Source: Bradyrhizobium sp. SSBR45G
GTDB lineage: Bacteria; Pseudomonadota; Alphaproteobacteria; Rhizobiales; Xanthobacteraceae
Assembly (NCBI RefSeq): GCF_030159255.1
Contig: NZ_BSCT01000023.1
Coordinates: forward strand, 62,001-126,000
Direction of reading: 5' to 3'
DNA: 64,000 nucleotides
The stretch's first letter is position 1. Each line of letters starts with the position of its first letter. This document shows, piece after piece, positions 56,970 through 64,000 of this stretch. A program made the translations under genes and the position numbers. The notes beneath the pieces are model-generated. The model saw only the letters and a list, made by a program, of their open reading frames with translations, was not told the DNA's origin and searched no databases.

Positions 56970-58259
56970 ATGACTGATCGATCGAAGACACCATCCATCA
57001 GCCGCCGCTCGCTGCTCAAGGGCGCGGCCGGCGTCGCCGGTCTCGCCGGCTCGGGCACGCTGCTCAGCGCGCCCTACGTCCACGCCGCCGACCCGAAGGT
57101 GCTGCGCTATCTCGGCACCGCCGTGAACGAGGGCGACGAGATCTCGAAGAAGTGCCTCGCCGACACCGGCATCAAGATCGAATACATCACGGCGACCACC
57201 GATGACGTCACCAAGCGCGTCATCACCCAGCCGAACTCGTTCGACGTGCTCGACACCGAATATTTCTCGCTGAAGAAGCTGGTGCCGTCGGGCAACATCT
57301 TCCCGCTCGATGCACGCAAGATCAAGGAATTCGACAACATCACGCCGGTCTTCACCAAAGGCGAGCTGCCGAACGGCAAGAAGATCGGTGGCCAGGGCAC
57401 CGCACCGTGGAAGGTGCTCTATCTCGAGGGCGCGAACTCCAAGACCTTCTCGGCGACGCCGACCGAGTATGTGACCCTGATCCCGACCGTGTACAACGCC
57501 GACACGCTTGGCATCCGTCCCGACCTGATCAAGCGCCCGATCTCGTCCTGGGCCGAGCTGCTGAACCCCGAGTTCAAGGGCAAGGCCTCGATCCTCAACA
57601 TTCCCTCGATCGGCATCATGGACGCCGCCCTCGTCGTCGAGGCCACCGGCCAGTACAAATATGCCGACAAGGGCAACATGACCAAGGCCGAGATCGACCT
57701 CACCATGAAGGTGCTGACCGAGGCCAAGAAGGCCGGTCAGTTCCGCGCCTTCTGGAAAGACTTCAACGAGTCGGTCAACCTGATGGCCTCGGGCGAGACC
57801 GTGATCCAGTCGATGTGGTCGCCGGCCGTCACCAAGGTGCGCTCGATGGGCATTCCTTGCGTGTTCCAGCCGCTGAAAGAAGGCTATCGCTCATGGGCCT
57901 CGGGCTTCTGCGTCTCGAAGGCGGTGGGCGGCAGCCCGAAGCTCGACTGGGCCTATGAGTTCGTCAACTGGTACCTGTCCGGCTGGGCCGGCGCCTACCT
58001 CAACCGCCAGGGCTACTACTCGGCCGTGCTCTCGACCGCCAAGGCCAACATGACCGAGGACGAGTGGGGCTATTGGATGGAAGGCAAGCCGGCGAAGAAC
58101 GACATCAAGGCGCCGGACGGCACCCTGATGGAGAAGGCCGGCGCGGTGCGCGACGGCGGCTCCTATGACGACCGCATGGGTGGTGTCGTCTGCTGGAACG
58201 CCGTCATGGACGAGAACGACTACATGGTCCGCAAGTGGAACGAGTTCATCGCCGCCTGA
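56970..58259 (+). CDS. Tat-exported ABC substrate-binding protein, spermidine/putrescine type
   Basis: A 429-residue periplasmic solute-binding protein. The leader has SRRSLLKGAAGVAGLAG (R12-R13) and a likely cleavage site after YVHA (about 39), so export by Tat is predicted. The mature part starts ADPKVLRYLG and has the extended periplasmic-binding-protein plan (PotD/PotF relatives), with VLTEAKKAGQFRAFWKDFNESVNLMASGE in the middle. AAGGAGATGATC precedes ATG 56970; MIMTD at 56964 is an alternative start. The ligand is not necessarily a polyamine, since this SBP class also binds other organic cations and sugar acids. The stop is followed by a strong hairpin. Confidence 0.92.
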   Translation: MTDRSKTPSISRRSLLKGAAGVAGLAGSGTLLSAPYVHAADPKVLRYLGTAVNEGDEISKKCLADTGIKIEYITATTDDVTKRVITQPNSFDVLDTEYFSLKKLVPSGNIFPLDARKIKEFDNITPVFTKGELPNGKKIGGQGTAPWKVLYLEGANSKTFSATPTEYVTLIPTVYNADTLGIRPDLIKRPISSWAELLNPEFKGKASILNIPSIGIMDAALVVEATGQYKYADKGNMTKAEIDLTMKVLTEAKKAGQFRAFWKDFNESVNLMASGETVIQSMWSPAVTKVRSMGIPCVFQPLKEGYRSWASGFCVSKAVGGSPKLDWAYEFVNWYLSGWAGAYLNRQGYYSAVLSTAKANMTEDEWGYWMEGKPAKNDIKAPDGTLMEKAGAVRDGGSYDDRMGGVVCWNAVMDENDYMVRKWNEFIAA

Positions 58260-58272
58260 TGTGACCGCTATT

Positions 58273-58306
58273 GCTGCCGCGCCCATGACGTCGTGGGCGC
58301 GGCAGC
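58273..58306 (+). other. Intercistronic hairpin after substrate-binding protein gene
   Basis: GCTGCCGCGCCCA and TGGGCGCGGCAGC form a perfect 13-bp stem with an 8-base loop, 13 bases after the SBP stop, followed by CCCTTTCCC. In SBP-first or SBP-internal operons such hairpins typically limit downstream transcription or stabilise the SBP mRNA. Confidence 0.72.
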
Positions 58307-58354
58307 CCTTTCCCAACCGCCCAAGCCATCCGCACCGGACGACAGGTCTTTCCC

Positions 58355-59290
58355 GTGGCCGTGACGATCGACAATACGCCTGACACGATAGCGCCGGCGG
58401 CGAGCGGCTGGCGCAAGATCGCCGTGCGCTCGATCGCCTGGCTGCAGGCCGGTCCGATGACACTGGTGTTTGCGCTGTTCTTCCTGCTGCCGCTGGTGCT
58501 CGTCGTCATCGTCAGCATCTGGGATTACAACGAATATGAGATGATCCCGGCGTTCAGCTTCCGCGGCTACACCGACACGTTCGAAGGCTGCGTCGCCAAC
58601 CTGCCCGAGCTCTGCACGATCCTAAAGACCTATCTGAAGACGCTGAAGCTGTGCCTCCTGACCTGGGGCCTGACGCTCATGATCGGCTTCTGGGTCGCCT
58701 ACTTCCTCGCCTTCCATGTCCGCAGCAAGACCTGGCAGATCGTGCTGTCGCTGCTGTGCACGATCCCGTTCTGGACCTCCAACGTCATCCGCATGATCGC
58801 CTGGATCCCGCTGCTCGGCCGCAACGGCCTCGTCAACCAGGGGCTGGTCGGCGCAGGATTCATCAACAAGCCGGTCGAATGGCTGCTGTTCTCCGAATTC
58901 TCGGTGGTGCTGGCGCTGGTGCACCTGTTCACCTTCTTCATGGTGGTGCCGATCTTCAATTCGATGATCCGCATCGACAAGCGCCTGATCGAAGCCGCCT
59001 ATGATGCCGGCGCCTCCGGCTGGCAGACGCTGGTCAACATCATCATTCCCCTGGCAAAGCCCGGCATCGTCATCGGCTCGATCTTCGTCATCACCATCGT
59101 GATGGGCGATTTCGTCACCATCGGCGTGATGGGTGGCCAGCAGATCGCCTCGGCCGGCAAGATCATCGAGGCGCGCCTGTCGGCGCTGCAATTCCCGGCC
59201 GCCGCGGCCAACGCCGTCATCCTGCTCGGCATCACCATCGTGATCATCTCCGCGCTGACGCGGATCGTCGACGTGCGCAAGGAGCTCTGA
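58355..59290 (+). CDS. ABC transporter permease 1 (PotB-like)
   Basis: A 311-residue inner-membrane permease with about six transmembrane segments. The first is about 30-52 (GPMTLVFALFFLLPLVLVVIV). The EAA loop that docks on the ATPase reads EAAYDAGASGWQTLVNIIIPLAKPGI. A sizeable periplasmic insertion with paired Cys (GCVANLPELC) follows the first helix. The start is GTG 58355, preceded by GACAGGTCTTTCCC, with no strong Shine-Dalgarno; translation may depend on the hairpin-controlled leader. It is followed by the second permease after three bases. Confidence 0.9.
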   Translation: MAVTIDNTPDTIAPAASGWRKIAVRSIAWLQAGPMTLVFALFFLLPLVLVVIVSIWDYNEYEMIPAFSFRGYTDTFEGCVANLPELCTILKTYLKTLKLCLLTWGLTLMIGFWVAYFLAFHVRSKTWQIVLSLLCTIPFWTSNVIRMIAWIPLLGRNGLVNQGLVGAGFINKPVEWLLFSEFSVVLALVHLFTFFMVVPIFNSMIRIDKRLIEAAYDAGASGWQTLVNIIIPLAKPGIVIGSIFVITIVMGDFVTIGVMGGQQIASAGKIIEARLSALQFPAAAANAVILLGITIVIISALTRIVDVRKEL

Positions 59291-59293
59291 GAG

Positions 59294-60196
59294 ATGGGAG
59301 ACAAGCGCCCCCGCTCCTTCTACATCCTCGCGCTGTTCTTCACGGCCTATGTGCTGTTCCTGTACGGCCCGATGATCGCGATCTACATCCTGTCGTTCCA
59401 AGGCCCCGACGGCGGCCTCACCTTCCCGATGAACGGGGTATCGCTGACCTGGTTCGGCAAGGTGTTTTCCGGCGGCGGCATCGTCGACATCGGCGCCGCC
59501 TTCAAGCGCTCGCTGGCGCTCGGCCTCGTCGTGATGGTCATCACCGTGGTGCTGTCGGTGGCCGCCGGCATGGCGTTCCGCAAGCCGTTCCGCGGCGCCT
59601 CGTTCGTGTTCTACACCGCGATCGCCAGCCTGATCATGCCCTCGATCATCACCTCGCTCGGCATCGCGCTCGAATTCCGGCTGATCGACGATTTCATCAA
59701 CAAGCACGCGGCCGACTACGGCCTCGGCTGGCTCGCCGAGGGCCATACCACTGCGATGGGCCTGTTCACCTCGGGCCTCGGCGCGCACCTGACGTGGACC
59801 TTGCCGTTCGGCCTCCTCATCATGTTCGCGATCTTCAACCGCTTCGACGGCCGGCTCGAGGAAGCGGCCCGCGACCTCGGCGCCACACCCTGGCAGACCT
59901 TCCGCCACGTCGTGCTGCCGATCATCCTGCCGTCGGTCGTCGGCATCGGGCTGTTCGGCTTCACTTTGTCCTGGGACGAACTCGCCCGCTCCAGCCAGGC
60001 CATCGGCTCCGTCAACACGCTGCCGCTGGAGCTGCAGGGCCTGACGACGACGGTGACCAAGCCCGACATCTATGCGCTGGGCACGCTGACATCGGCGGTG
60101 TCGTTCATCGTGATCTTTGCGGCGTTGTCCGTGATCCTGGTGCTGCAGGCCCGCCAACGCCGCCAGGGCTCGGATGCCGGCAAGGGCCTGGTGTAG
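59294..60196 (+). CDS. ABC transporter permease 2 (PotC-like)
   Basis: A 300-residue second permease of the importer with about six membrane helices. The EAA loop reads EAARDLGATPWQTFRHVVLPIILPS. The first helix, about 10-32, follows the short N-terminus MGDKRPRSF. It would form the channel heterodimer with permease 1. GAGAG sits just before ATG 59294, overlapping the upstream stop region. It is the last gene of the operon and is followed by repeats. Confidence 0.92.
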   Translation: MGDKRPRSFYILALFFTAYVLFLYGPMIAIYILSFQGPDGGLTFPMNGVSLTWFGKVFSGGGIVDIGAAFKRSLALGLVVMVITVVLSVAAGMAFRKPFRGASFVFYTAIASLIMPSIITSLGIALEFRLIDDFINKHAADYGLGWLAEGHTTAMGLFTSGLGAHLTWTLPFGLLIMFAIFNRFDGRLEEAARDLGATPWQTFRHVVLPIILPSVVGIGLFGFTLSWDELARSSQAIGSVNTLPLELQGLTTTVTKPDIYALGTLTSAVSFIVIFAALSVILVLQARQRRQGSDAGKGLV

Positions 60197-60274
60197 TTCA
60201 ACGGCGGAAGTAGTGGCGGTCAAACTCATGGTCGCGATGTTTAGCAACAAGCCGCGAGCGCGATGCCCGTGAAT

Positions 60275-60434
60275 GCGCCCTCGCCCCTTGCGGGAGAGGG
60301 CATGTAGGACAGTGCGTCAAACTCGGTTGGGTGAGGGGTTTGTCTCTACGGGCGCCGCGCGCGGACAAATACCCCTCACCCAACCGCGTACGCGGATAGG
60401 CCGTACATGCCCTCTCCCGCAAGGGGCGAGGGCG
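60275..60434. repeat. Dispersed inverted repeat, GCGCCCTCGCCCCTTGCGGG type (copy 2)
   Basis: The same architecture as 15023-15180: terminal hairpins with the TTGCGGGAGAGGGC arm inverted at the other end (GCCCTCTCCCGCAAGGGGCG), and internal GGTTGGGTGAGGGG / CCCCTCACCCAACC. Confidence 0.85.
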
Positions 60435-60460
60435 CTGTATCTCACAGCTGTTGCTCGGTG

Positions 60461-60593
60461 CGTAGGGTGGGCAAAGGCGCGCCCGGCTCGTTGTCGTCGT
60501 TATCGCTGCTTCGCGCGCCGTGCCCACCGTCCCCACTCGCCAGCACCGCCGGTGGGCACGCGCAGCCTCACGGCGGCGCTTTGCCCACCCTAC
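60461..60593. repeat. Dispersed inverted repeat, CGTAGGGTGGGCAAAG type (copy 4)
   Basis: The outer arms are CGTAGGGTGGGCAAAG and CTTTGCCCACCCTA; inner GTGCCCACC and GGTGGGCAC. It ends 13 bases before the livF stop. Confidence 0.87.
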
Positions 60594-60605
60594 AAGAGCC
60601 TCACC

Positions 60606-61310
60606 TCATAGCCCCAGATACGCCTTCCGCACATCCTTGTTGCCGCTGATTTCCGCGGCAGTGCCCTGCATCAGCACACGCCCCGTCTGCAGGATGTACG
60701 CCCGGTCCGCGATTTCCAAACACTCGGCCATGCGCTGCTCGACGATCAGCACCGTCATGCCGACGTCGCGGATGCGCTTCACGGCCTGGAAGATCTCGTC
60801 GACCAGTTTTGGCATGATGCCCTGCGACGGCTCGTCGAGCATCAAGAGCCGCGGCCGGGTCATCAGCGCGCGGCCGATCGCCAGCATCTGCTGCTCGCCG
60901 CCGGACAGCGTCTCCGCGCGCTGCTCGAGCCGCTCGGAAAGGCGCGGGAACAGCTTGAACACGAAGTCGAGCGGCTCCTCGCGATTGGCCTCGCTGCGAT
61001 AGAGGTAGCTGCCGAGCCTGAGATTGTCGCGCACGGAGAGCCGCGGAAACAGTCGGCGGTTCTCCGGCACATAGGCGATGCCCTTCGCGGTGATCAGATG
61101 CTGCGCCATGCCGTCGACGCGGTTGCCGTCGAAGGTGACGCTGCCGGCGCGCGGCCGCTCGGCGCCGGCGATCGACTTCAGAAGCGTCGACTTGCCGGCC
61201 CCGTTGGCGCCGGCAACGCAGACGATCTCGCCCTTGTTGACGTCGATCGAGACGTTCGAGATCGCGACGAGGCCCTGATAGGCGGTGGTGACGTCACGCA
61301 CCGACAGCAT
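60606..61310 (-). CDS. livF: Branched-chain amino acid-type ABC transporter ATPase LivF
   Basis: A 234-residue ATPase of the LivF type. Walker A is GANGAGKST (about 34-42), PENRRLFPRLSVRDNL is a LivF-type segment after the Q-loop, the signature is LSGGEQQMLAIGRALM, Walker B LLMLDEPSQGIMP, and the final His is replaced by VEQRM in the usual LivF position. It overlaps the end of livG by 17 bases, indicating tight coupling. In rhizobia these systems often import amino acids, amides or aromatic acids, so the substrate is open. Confidence 0.93.
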   Translation of the reverse strand: MLSVRDVTTAYQGLVAISNVSIDVNKGEIVCVAGANGAGKSTLLKSIAGAERPRAGSVTFDGNRVDGMAQHLITAKGIAYVPENRRLFPRLSVRDNLRLGSYLYRSEANREEPLDFVFKLFPRLSERLEQRAETLSGGEQQMLAIGRALMTRPRLLMLDEPSQGIMPKLVDEIFQAVKRIRDVGMTVLIVEQRMAECLEIADRAYILQTGRVLMQGTAAEISGNKDVRKAYLGL

Positions 61311-62025
61311 GGCGGTCTCCTAGATAGGCGGAAATGACTTTGGGATCGCGGACGACGTCCGTCGGCTTGCCTTCGATCAGCACCTTGCCGAGATCGAGCA
61401 CGATGGCGCGGTCGACCAGCGGCATGACGATCTCCATGACGTGCTCGACCATCAGCACCGTGATGCCGGTGTCGCGGACGCGGCGGACGAGCTCGACACC
61501 CTTCTGGGATTCGACCGGCGTCAGGCCGGTCAAGACCTCGTCGAGCAGCAGCAGCTTCGGCTCCGTCGCCAGCGCACGGGCCACTTCCAGGCGCCGTTTC
61601 TCCGACGGCACGAGGTCGCTGGCCAGCACGTCGGCGCGCCCGCCGAGGCCGCAGAAATCCAGCACCTCCTGCGCCTTGCGGCGGGCCTCGCGCATGACCG
61701 TGGTTCGCACCAGCGCGCCGACGATGACGTTCTCGATCACCGTCATGCTCTCGAAGCTCTTCACCACCTGGAAGGTGCGGCCGATGCCGCGCTGGCAACG
61801 CTCGGCCGCCGGCAGCGCCGTGACGTCCTCGCCGTTGAAGATGATCGATCCTTCGGTCGGCTTGAACGCGCCGGCGATCAGGTTGAACAAGGTCGACTTG
61901 CCGGCGCCGTTCGGACCGATCAGGCCGACGATCTCGCCGCGCCCGACCGAGATCGAGACGTCGGAGTTCGCCGTCAGGCCAGAGAAACGCTGGGTGATGT
62001 TGCGGGTTTCCAGCAGAGCCGTCAT
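61294..62025 (-). CDS. livG: Branched-chain amino acid-type ABC transporter ATPase LivG
   Basis: A 243-residue ATPase of the LivG type. Walker A is GPNGAGKST (about 38-46), FNLIAGAFKPTEG follows it, RTFQVVKSFESMTVIENV is the LivG-specific region, the signature is degenerate around LVPSEKRRLEVARALA, and Walker B reads LLLLDEVLTGL (Val in place of the usual Pro after DE). VEHVMEIVMPLVDRAIVLD ends the nucleotide domain. The signature reads VPSEKRR instead of the common LSYGQQR, which could lower ATPase activity or mark a subclade. It overlaps livM by four bases. Confidence 0.92.
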   Translation of the reverse strand: MTALLETRNITQRFSGLTANSDVSISVGRGEIVGLIGPNGAGKSTLFNLIAGAFKPTEGSIIFNGEDVTALPAAERCQRGIGRTFQVVKSFESMTVIENVIVGALVRTTVMREARRKAQEVLDFCGLGGRADVLASDLVPSEKRRLEVARALATEPKLLLLDEVLTGLTPVESQKGVELVRRVRDTGITVLMVEHVMEIVMPLVDRAIVLDLGKVLIEGKPTDVVRDPKVISAYLGDRHAVGA

Positions 62026-63026
62026 GACGCCACCGCCTCTCTGACCGGATTCGCTGCCGGCTTGGGCTTGCGGGAGAACAGGCTGACCAGACCCTGCGGC
62101 CGCGCCAGCGAGATCGCGATGATCAGGCCACCATAGACGATCAGATCAATGCCACGACCGGAGCCACCGATGAAGGAACGCGTCAACTCGGTGAGCGGGA
62201 TCAGGATCACGGCGCCGAGCAGCGGGCCCCAGAGAGTCCCGATACCACCGAGCACCGCAGGCAGCGCCATCAGCAGCGAGAACTGGAAACCCATCACGCT
62301 CTCGGGGTCGATGTAGGAGACGAACTGCGCATAGAAGCTGCCGCCGATCGCGACCAGGAAGGCCGAGACGGCCGCGGCGCCCATCTTGGAGTTGAACACG
62401 TCGACGCCCAGGCTTTCCGCCGCGACCGGATTGTCCTTCACCGCGCGCCACCAATAGCCCCATTTCGAATCCTCCAGCCACCAGGTCACGAACCAGGCGA
62501 CGCAGGCGAGGCCGAGGGCGAAGTAGAAATACGGCAGCTTGGAGCGCGTGAACTGGAACGTCACCCAGGAGTCGCGCCGGACCGGGATGTCGATGCCCAG
62601 CGCCGCTCCCGCCCAGTCCCAGTTGTGGAACAGGAGCAGCGTGATCTCGGCGATCACGATGGTGGCGATCACGAAGTAATGGCCGCCGAGCCGGAAGCAC
62701 GGATAACCGAGCGCCATCGCGATGATGGCGGACAGGACACCGCCGGAGAGCATGCCGAACCACGGCAGCACGCCGAACTTGGTGAACAGGATCGCGGTCG
62801 TATAGGCGCCGAGCCCGAAATAGAGCGCATGCCCGAGGGAGATCTGGCCGCAATAGCCGGACAGGATATTCCAGCTCTGCGACAGCGCCCCATACAGCAG
62901 GGTCAGCACCATGATGTTCTGGACGTAGACGTCCTTGACGAACATCGGCACGGCGGCCGCGATGGCCGCGAGACAGGCGGCAACGACGAGGTCGCGCCGG
63001 CGACGTTGAATGAATGCCTTGTCCAT
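62022..63026 (-). CDS. livM: Branched-chain amino acid-type ABC transporter permease LivM
   Basis: A 334-residue membrane permease with about nine hydrophobic segments. The segment SGYCGQISLGHALYFGLGAY is the LivM hallmark, and the coupling region reads RAVKDNPVAAESLGVDVFNSK. The N-terminus has MDKAFIQRRRRDL followed by the first helix. ATG 63026 overlaps the livH stop by one base (TGATG), so translation is coupled. It would dimerise with LivH in the membrane. Confidence 0.93.
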   Translation of the reverse strand: MDKAFIQRRRRDLVVAACLAAIAAAVPMFVKDVYVQNIMVLTLLYGALSQSWNILSGYCGQISLGHALYFGLGAYTTAILFTKFGVLPWFGMLSGGVLSAIIAMALGYPCFRLGGHYFVIATIVIAEITLLLFHNWDWAGAALGIDIPVRRDSWVTFQFTRSKLPYFYFALGLACVAWFVTWWLEDSKWGYWWRAVKDNPVAAESLGVDVFNSKMGAAAVSAFLVAIGGSFYAQFVSYIDPESVMGFQFSLLMALPAVLGGIGTLWGPLLGAVILIPLTELTRSFIGGSGRGIDLIVYGGLIIAISLARPQGLVSLFSRKPKPAANPVREAVAS

Positions 63027-63904
63027 CAGATCGATCCGAACAGGCCGCGCGGGCGGACGAAAACGACGAGGAGGTAGACGCTGTAGATGCCGACGGTCTT
63101 GAGCGACGGCGGCAGGATCAGCGTGGTGATGGCTTCGACGAGACCGACGATGATGCCGCCGGCAAAGGCGCCGAACACGCTGCCGAAGCCGCCGAGCGCA
63201 ACCGTCACATAGGCGATGGTCGCGAAGGAGGCGCCGACATCGGGAAAGACGTAGAAGAAGATCGCCATGACCGCTCCGGCGAGACCGACCAGCGCAGCCC
63301 CAAGGCCCCAGCCGAGCGCGAACACCTTGTTCTTGTCGATGCCGACCAGCGCCACCGCGCCGGCATCCTCACGTGTCGCTTCCAGCGCCCGGCCGAAATC
63401 GGTGCGGTGGATGAAGAAGTACAGGCCGGCGAATGCGGCGATCGCGATCAGCCCGCCGATCAGCTGCGGCTGCGGCAGATAGATGCCGGCGATCGAGATC
63501 GTCTTGCCGCCCAGCCAGGAGTGCGGAATGCTGCGATAGTCCGGCGTGAAGAAATACTGCGCAACGCCGCGCATCAGCACCGCAAGGCCGAAGGTGGAGA
63601 AGATCTGCACCATGCCGGTATTGGCCTTGGCCCTGACCGCAAATCTGACGACCAGGAGATAGACCACGGCGCCGAACACGAACAGCGCGGCGGCGACGAG
63701 CGGCGCGGCCAAGATCGGGTCGAGCGCGAAAAACGCGAACAGGAAGAATGTCGCGTACATCGCGATCATCAGGAACTCGCCATGGGCGAAGTTCACGACG
63801 TCCATCAGGCCGAAGACGAGCGCCAGGCCCACGGCGATCAGGCCGTAGAGCAGGCCCATCAACAGGCCGCTGGCGAGACTTTGAATGATTGTTTCTGCTG
63901 TCAC
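63026..63904 (-). CDS. livH: Branched-chain amino acid-type ABC transporter permease LivH
   Basis: A 292-residue membrane permease with about eight helices. It has GLLYGLIAVGLALVFGLMDVVNFAHGEF, the LivH hallmark, and the coupling motif RALEATREDAGAVALVGID. I start at GTG 63904, which has GGGGAG eight bases upstream; the frame continues to 63943 but that part enters a dispersed palindromic repeat. The periplasmic binding protein gene is not downstream and presumably lies to the right of the window, before this gene. It is the first visible gene of the livHMGF operon. Confidence 0.92.
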   Translation of the reverse strand: MTAETIIQSLASGLLMGLLYGLIAVGLALVFGLMDVVNFAHGEFLMIAMYATFFLFAFFALDPILAAPLVAAALFVFGAVVYLLVVRFAVRAKANTGMVQIFSTFGLAVLMRGVAQYFFTPDYRSIPHSWLGGKTISIAGIYLPQPQLIGGLIAIAAFAGLYFFIHRTDFGRALEATREDAGAVALVGIDKNKVFALGWGLGAALVGLAGAVMAIFFYVFPDVGASFATIAYVTVALGGFGSVFGAFAGGIIVGLVEAITTLILPPSLKTVGIYSVYLLVVFVRPRGLFGSI

Positions 63905-63917
63905 TTCAATTGCTCCC

Positions 63918-64000
63918 CCGTCATTGCGAGCGAAGCGAAGCAATCCAGACCTTTTGCCAGGCTCCTGGATTGCTTCGTCGCTGCGCTCCTCGCAATGACG
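63918..64000. repeat. Dispersed palindromic repeat, CCGTCATTGCGAGCGAAGCG type (copy 2, at window edge)
   Basis: Arms CCGTCATTGCGAGCGAAGCG and CGCTCCTCGCAATGACG match the copy at 31325-31408, including the inner GCAATCC / GGATTGC pair. The right arm reaches the last base of the window. It separates livH from whatever lies upstream. Confidence 0.88.

Larger units (their letters stand above)
60197..60605. other. Repeat-filled region between ABC and liv operons
   Basis: No gene is visible. Two repeat elements (60275-60434 and 60461-60593) occupy most of the 409 bases between the convergent ends of permease 2 and livF. They probably include termination signals for both operons. Confidence 0.7.

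Overview
The window looks like chromosome of a high-GC alphaproteobacterium, most likely Bradyrhizobium or a close relative. This is an inference from the strong G/C third-position bias, the many CoA-ester catabolic genes, the cluster of methyl-accepting chemotaxis proteins (MCPs), the rhizobial-type PEP carboxylase and several families of dispersed palindromic repeats. No rRNA, tRNA, CRISPR array, integrase or transposase is visible. I annotate 54 protein-coding genes, one of them cut by the left window edge.

Layout. 1-9.6 kb: a catabolic trio (aldehyde dehydrogenase, FAH-fold hydrolase, TPP enzyme) facing an MFS transporter; an AlkB / 2-oxoglutarate oxygenase pair; a membrane-anchored GT51-like protein that seems to lack its catalytic glutamates; an amidase with an AtuA-like small protein. 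9.8-13.7 kb: a CoA module (OB-fold/Zn-ribbon protein, thiolase, SDR) and a Tat-exported SMP-30 lactonase. 13.7-15.25 kb: a gene-free stretch of repeats. 15.25-18.0 kb: ppc. 18.2-29.0 kb: an acyl-CoA catabolic island (two acyl-CoA synthetases, three crotonases, an acyl-CoA dehydrogenase, a 2,4-dienoyl-CoA-reductase-like SDR, another SDR, and a phosphotransferase coupled to a small DUF6285-like protein). 29-37 kb: mixed single genes (alpha/beta hydrolase, small secreted protein, flavin reductase, YghU-type GST, thiolase-fold protein lacking the usual Cys, ABM-like protein, J-domain/TPR membrane protein, Tat-type metallo-beta-lactamase-fold hydrolase).

37.2-51.2 kb holds the most striking feature: seven consecutive MCP genes on the minus strand with different sensor regions (PAS, CHASE3, four-helix and two long HBM-like domains) but nearly the same signalling half and the same C-terminal tail. 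Terminator-like hairpins separate them, and most carry a 14-bp CCGTA-N4-TACGG palindrome upstream. The cluster therefore looks like a set of co-regulated single-gene units rather than one operon.

51.4-55.2 kb encodes a complete four-carbon acid-sugar pathway (otnK, otnI, ltnD, and divergent otnC) with a palindrome in the divergent promoter. 55.9-60.2 kb is a polyamine-type ABC importer (ATPase, Tat-exported binding protein, two permeases), and 60.6-63.9 kb a branched-chain amino-acid-type importer (livFGMH), whose binding protein is not in the window. Functional names rest on motif reading and recalled family features; no database search was run.
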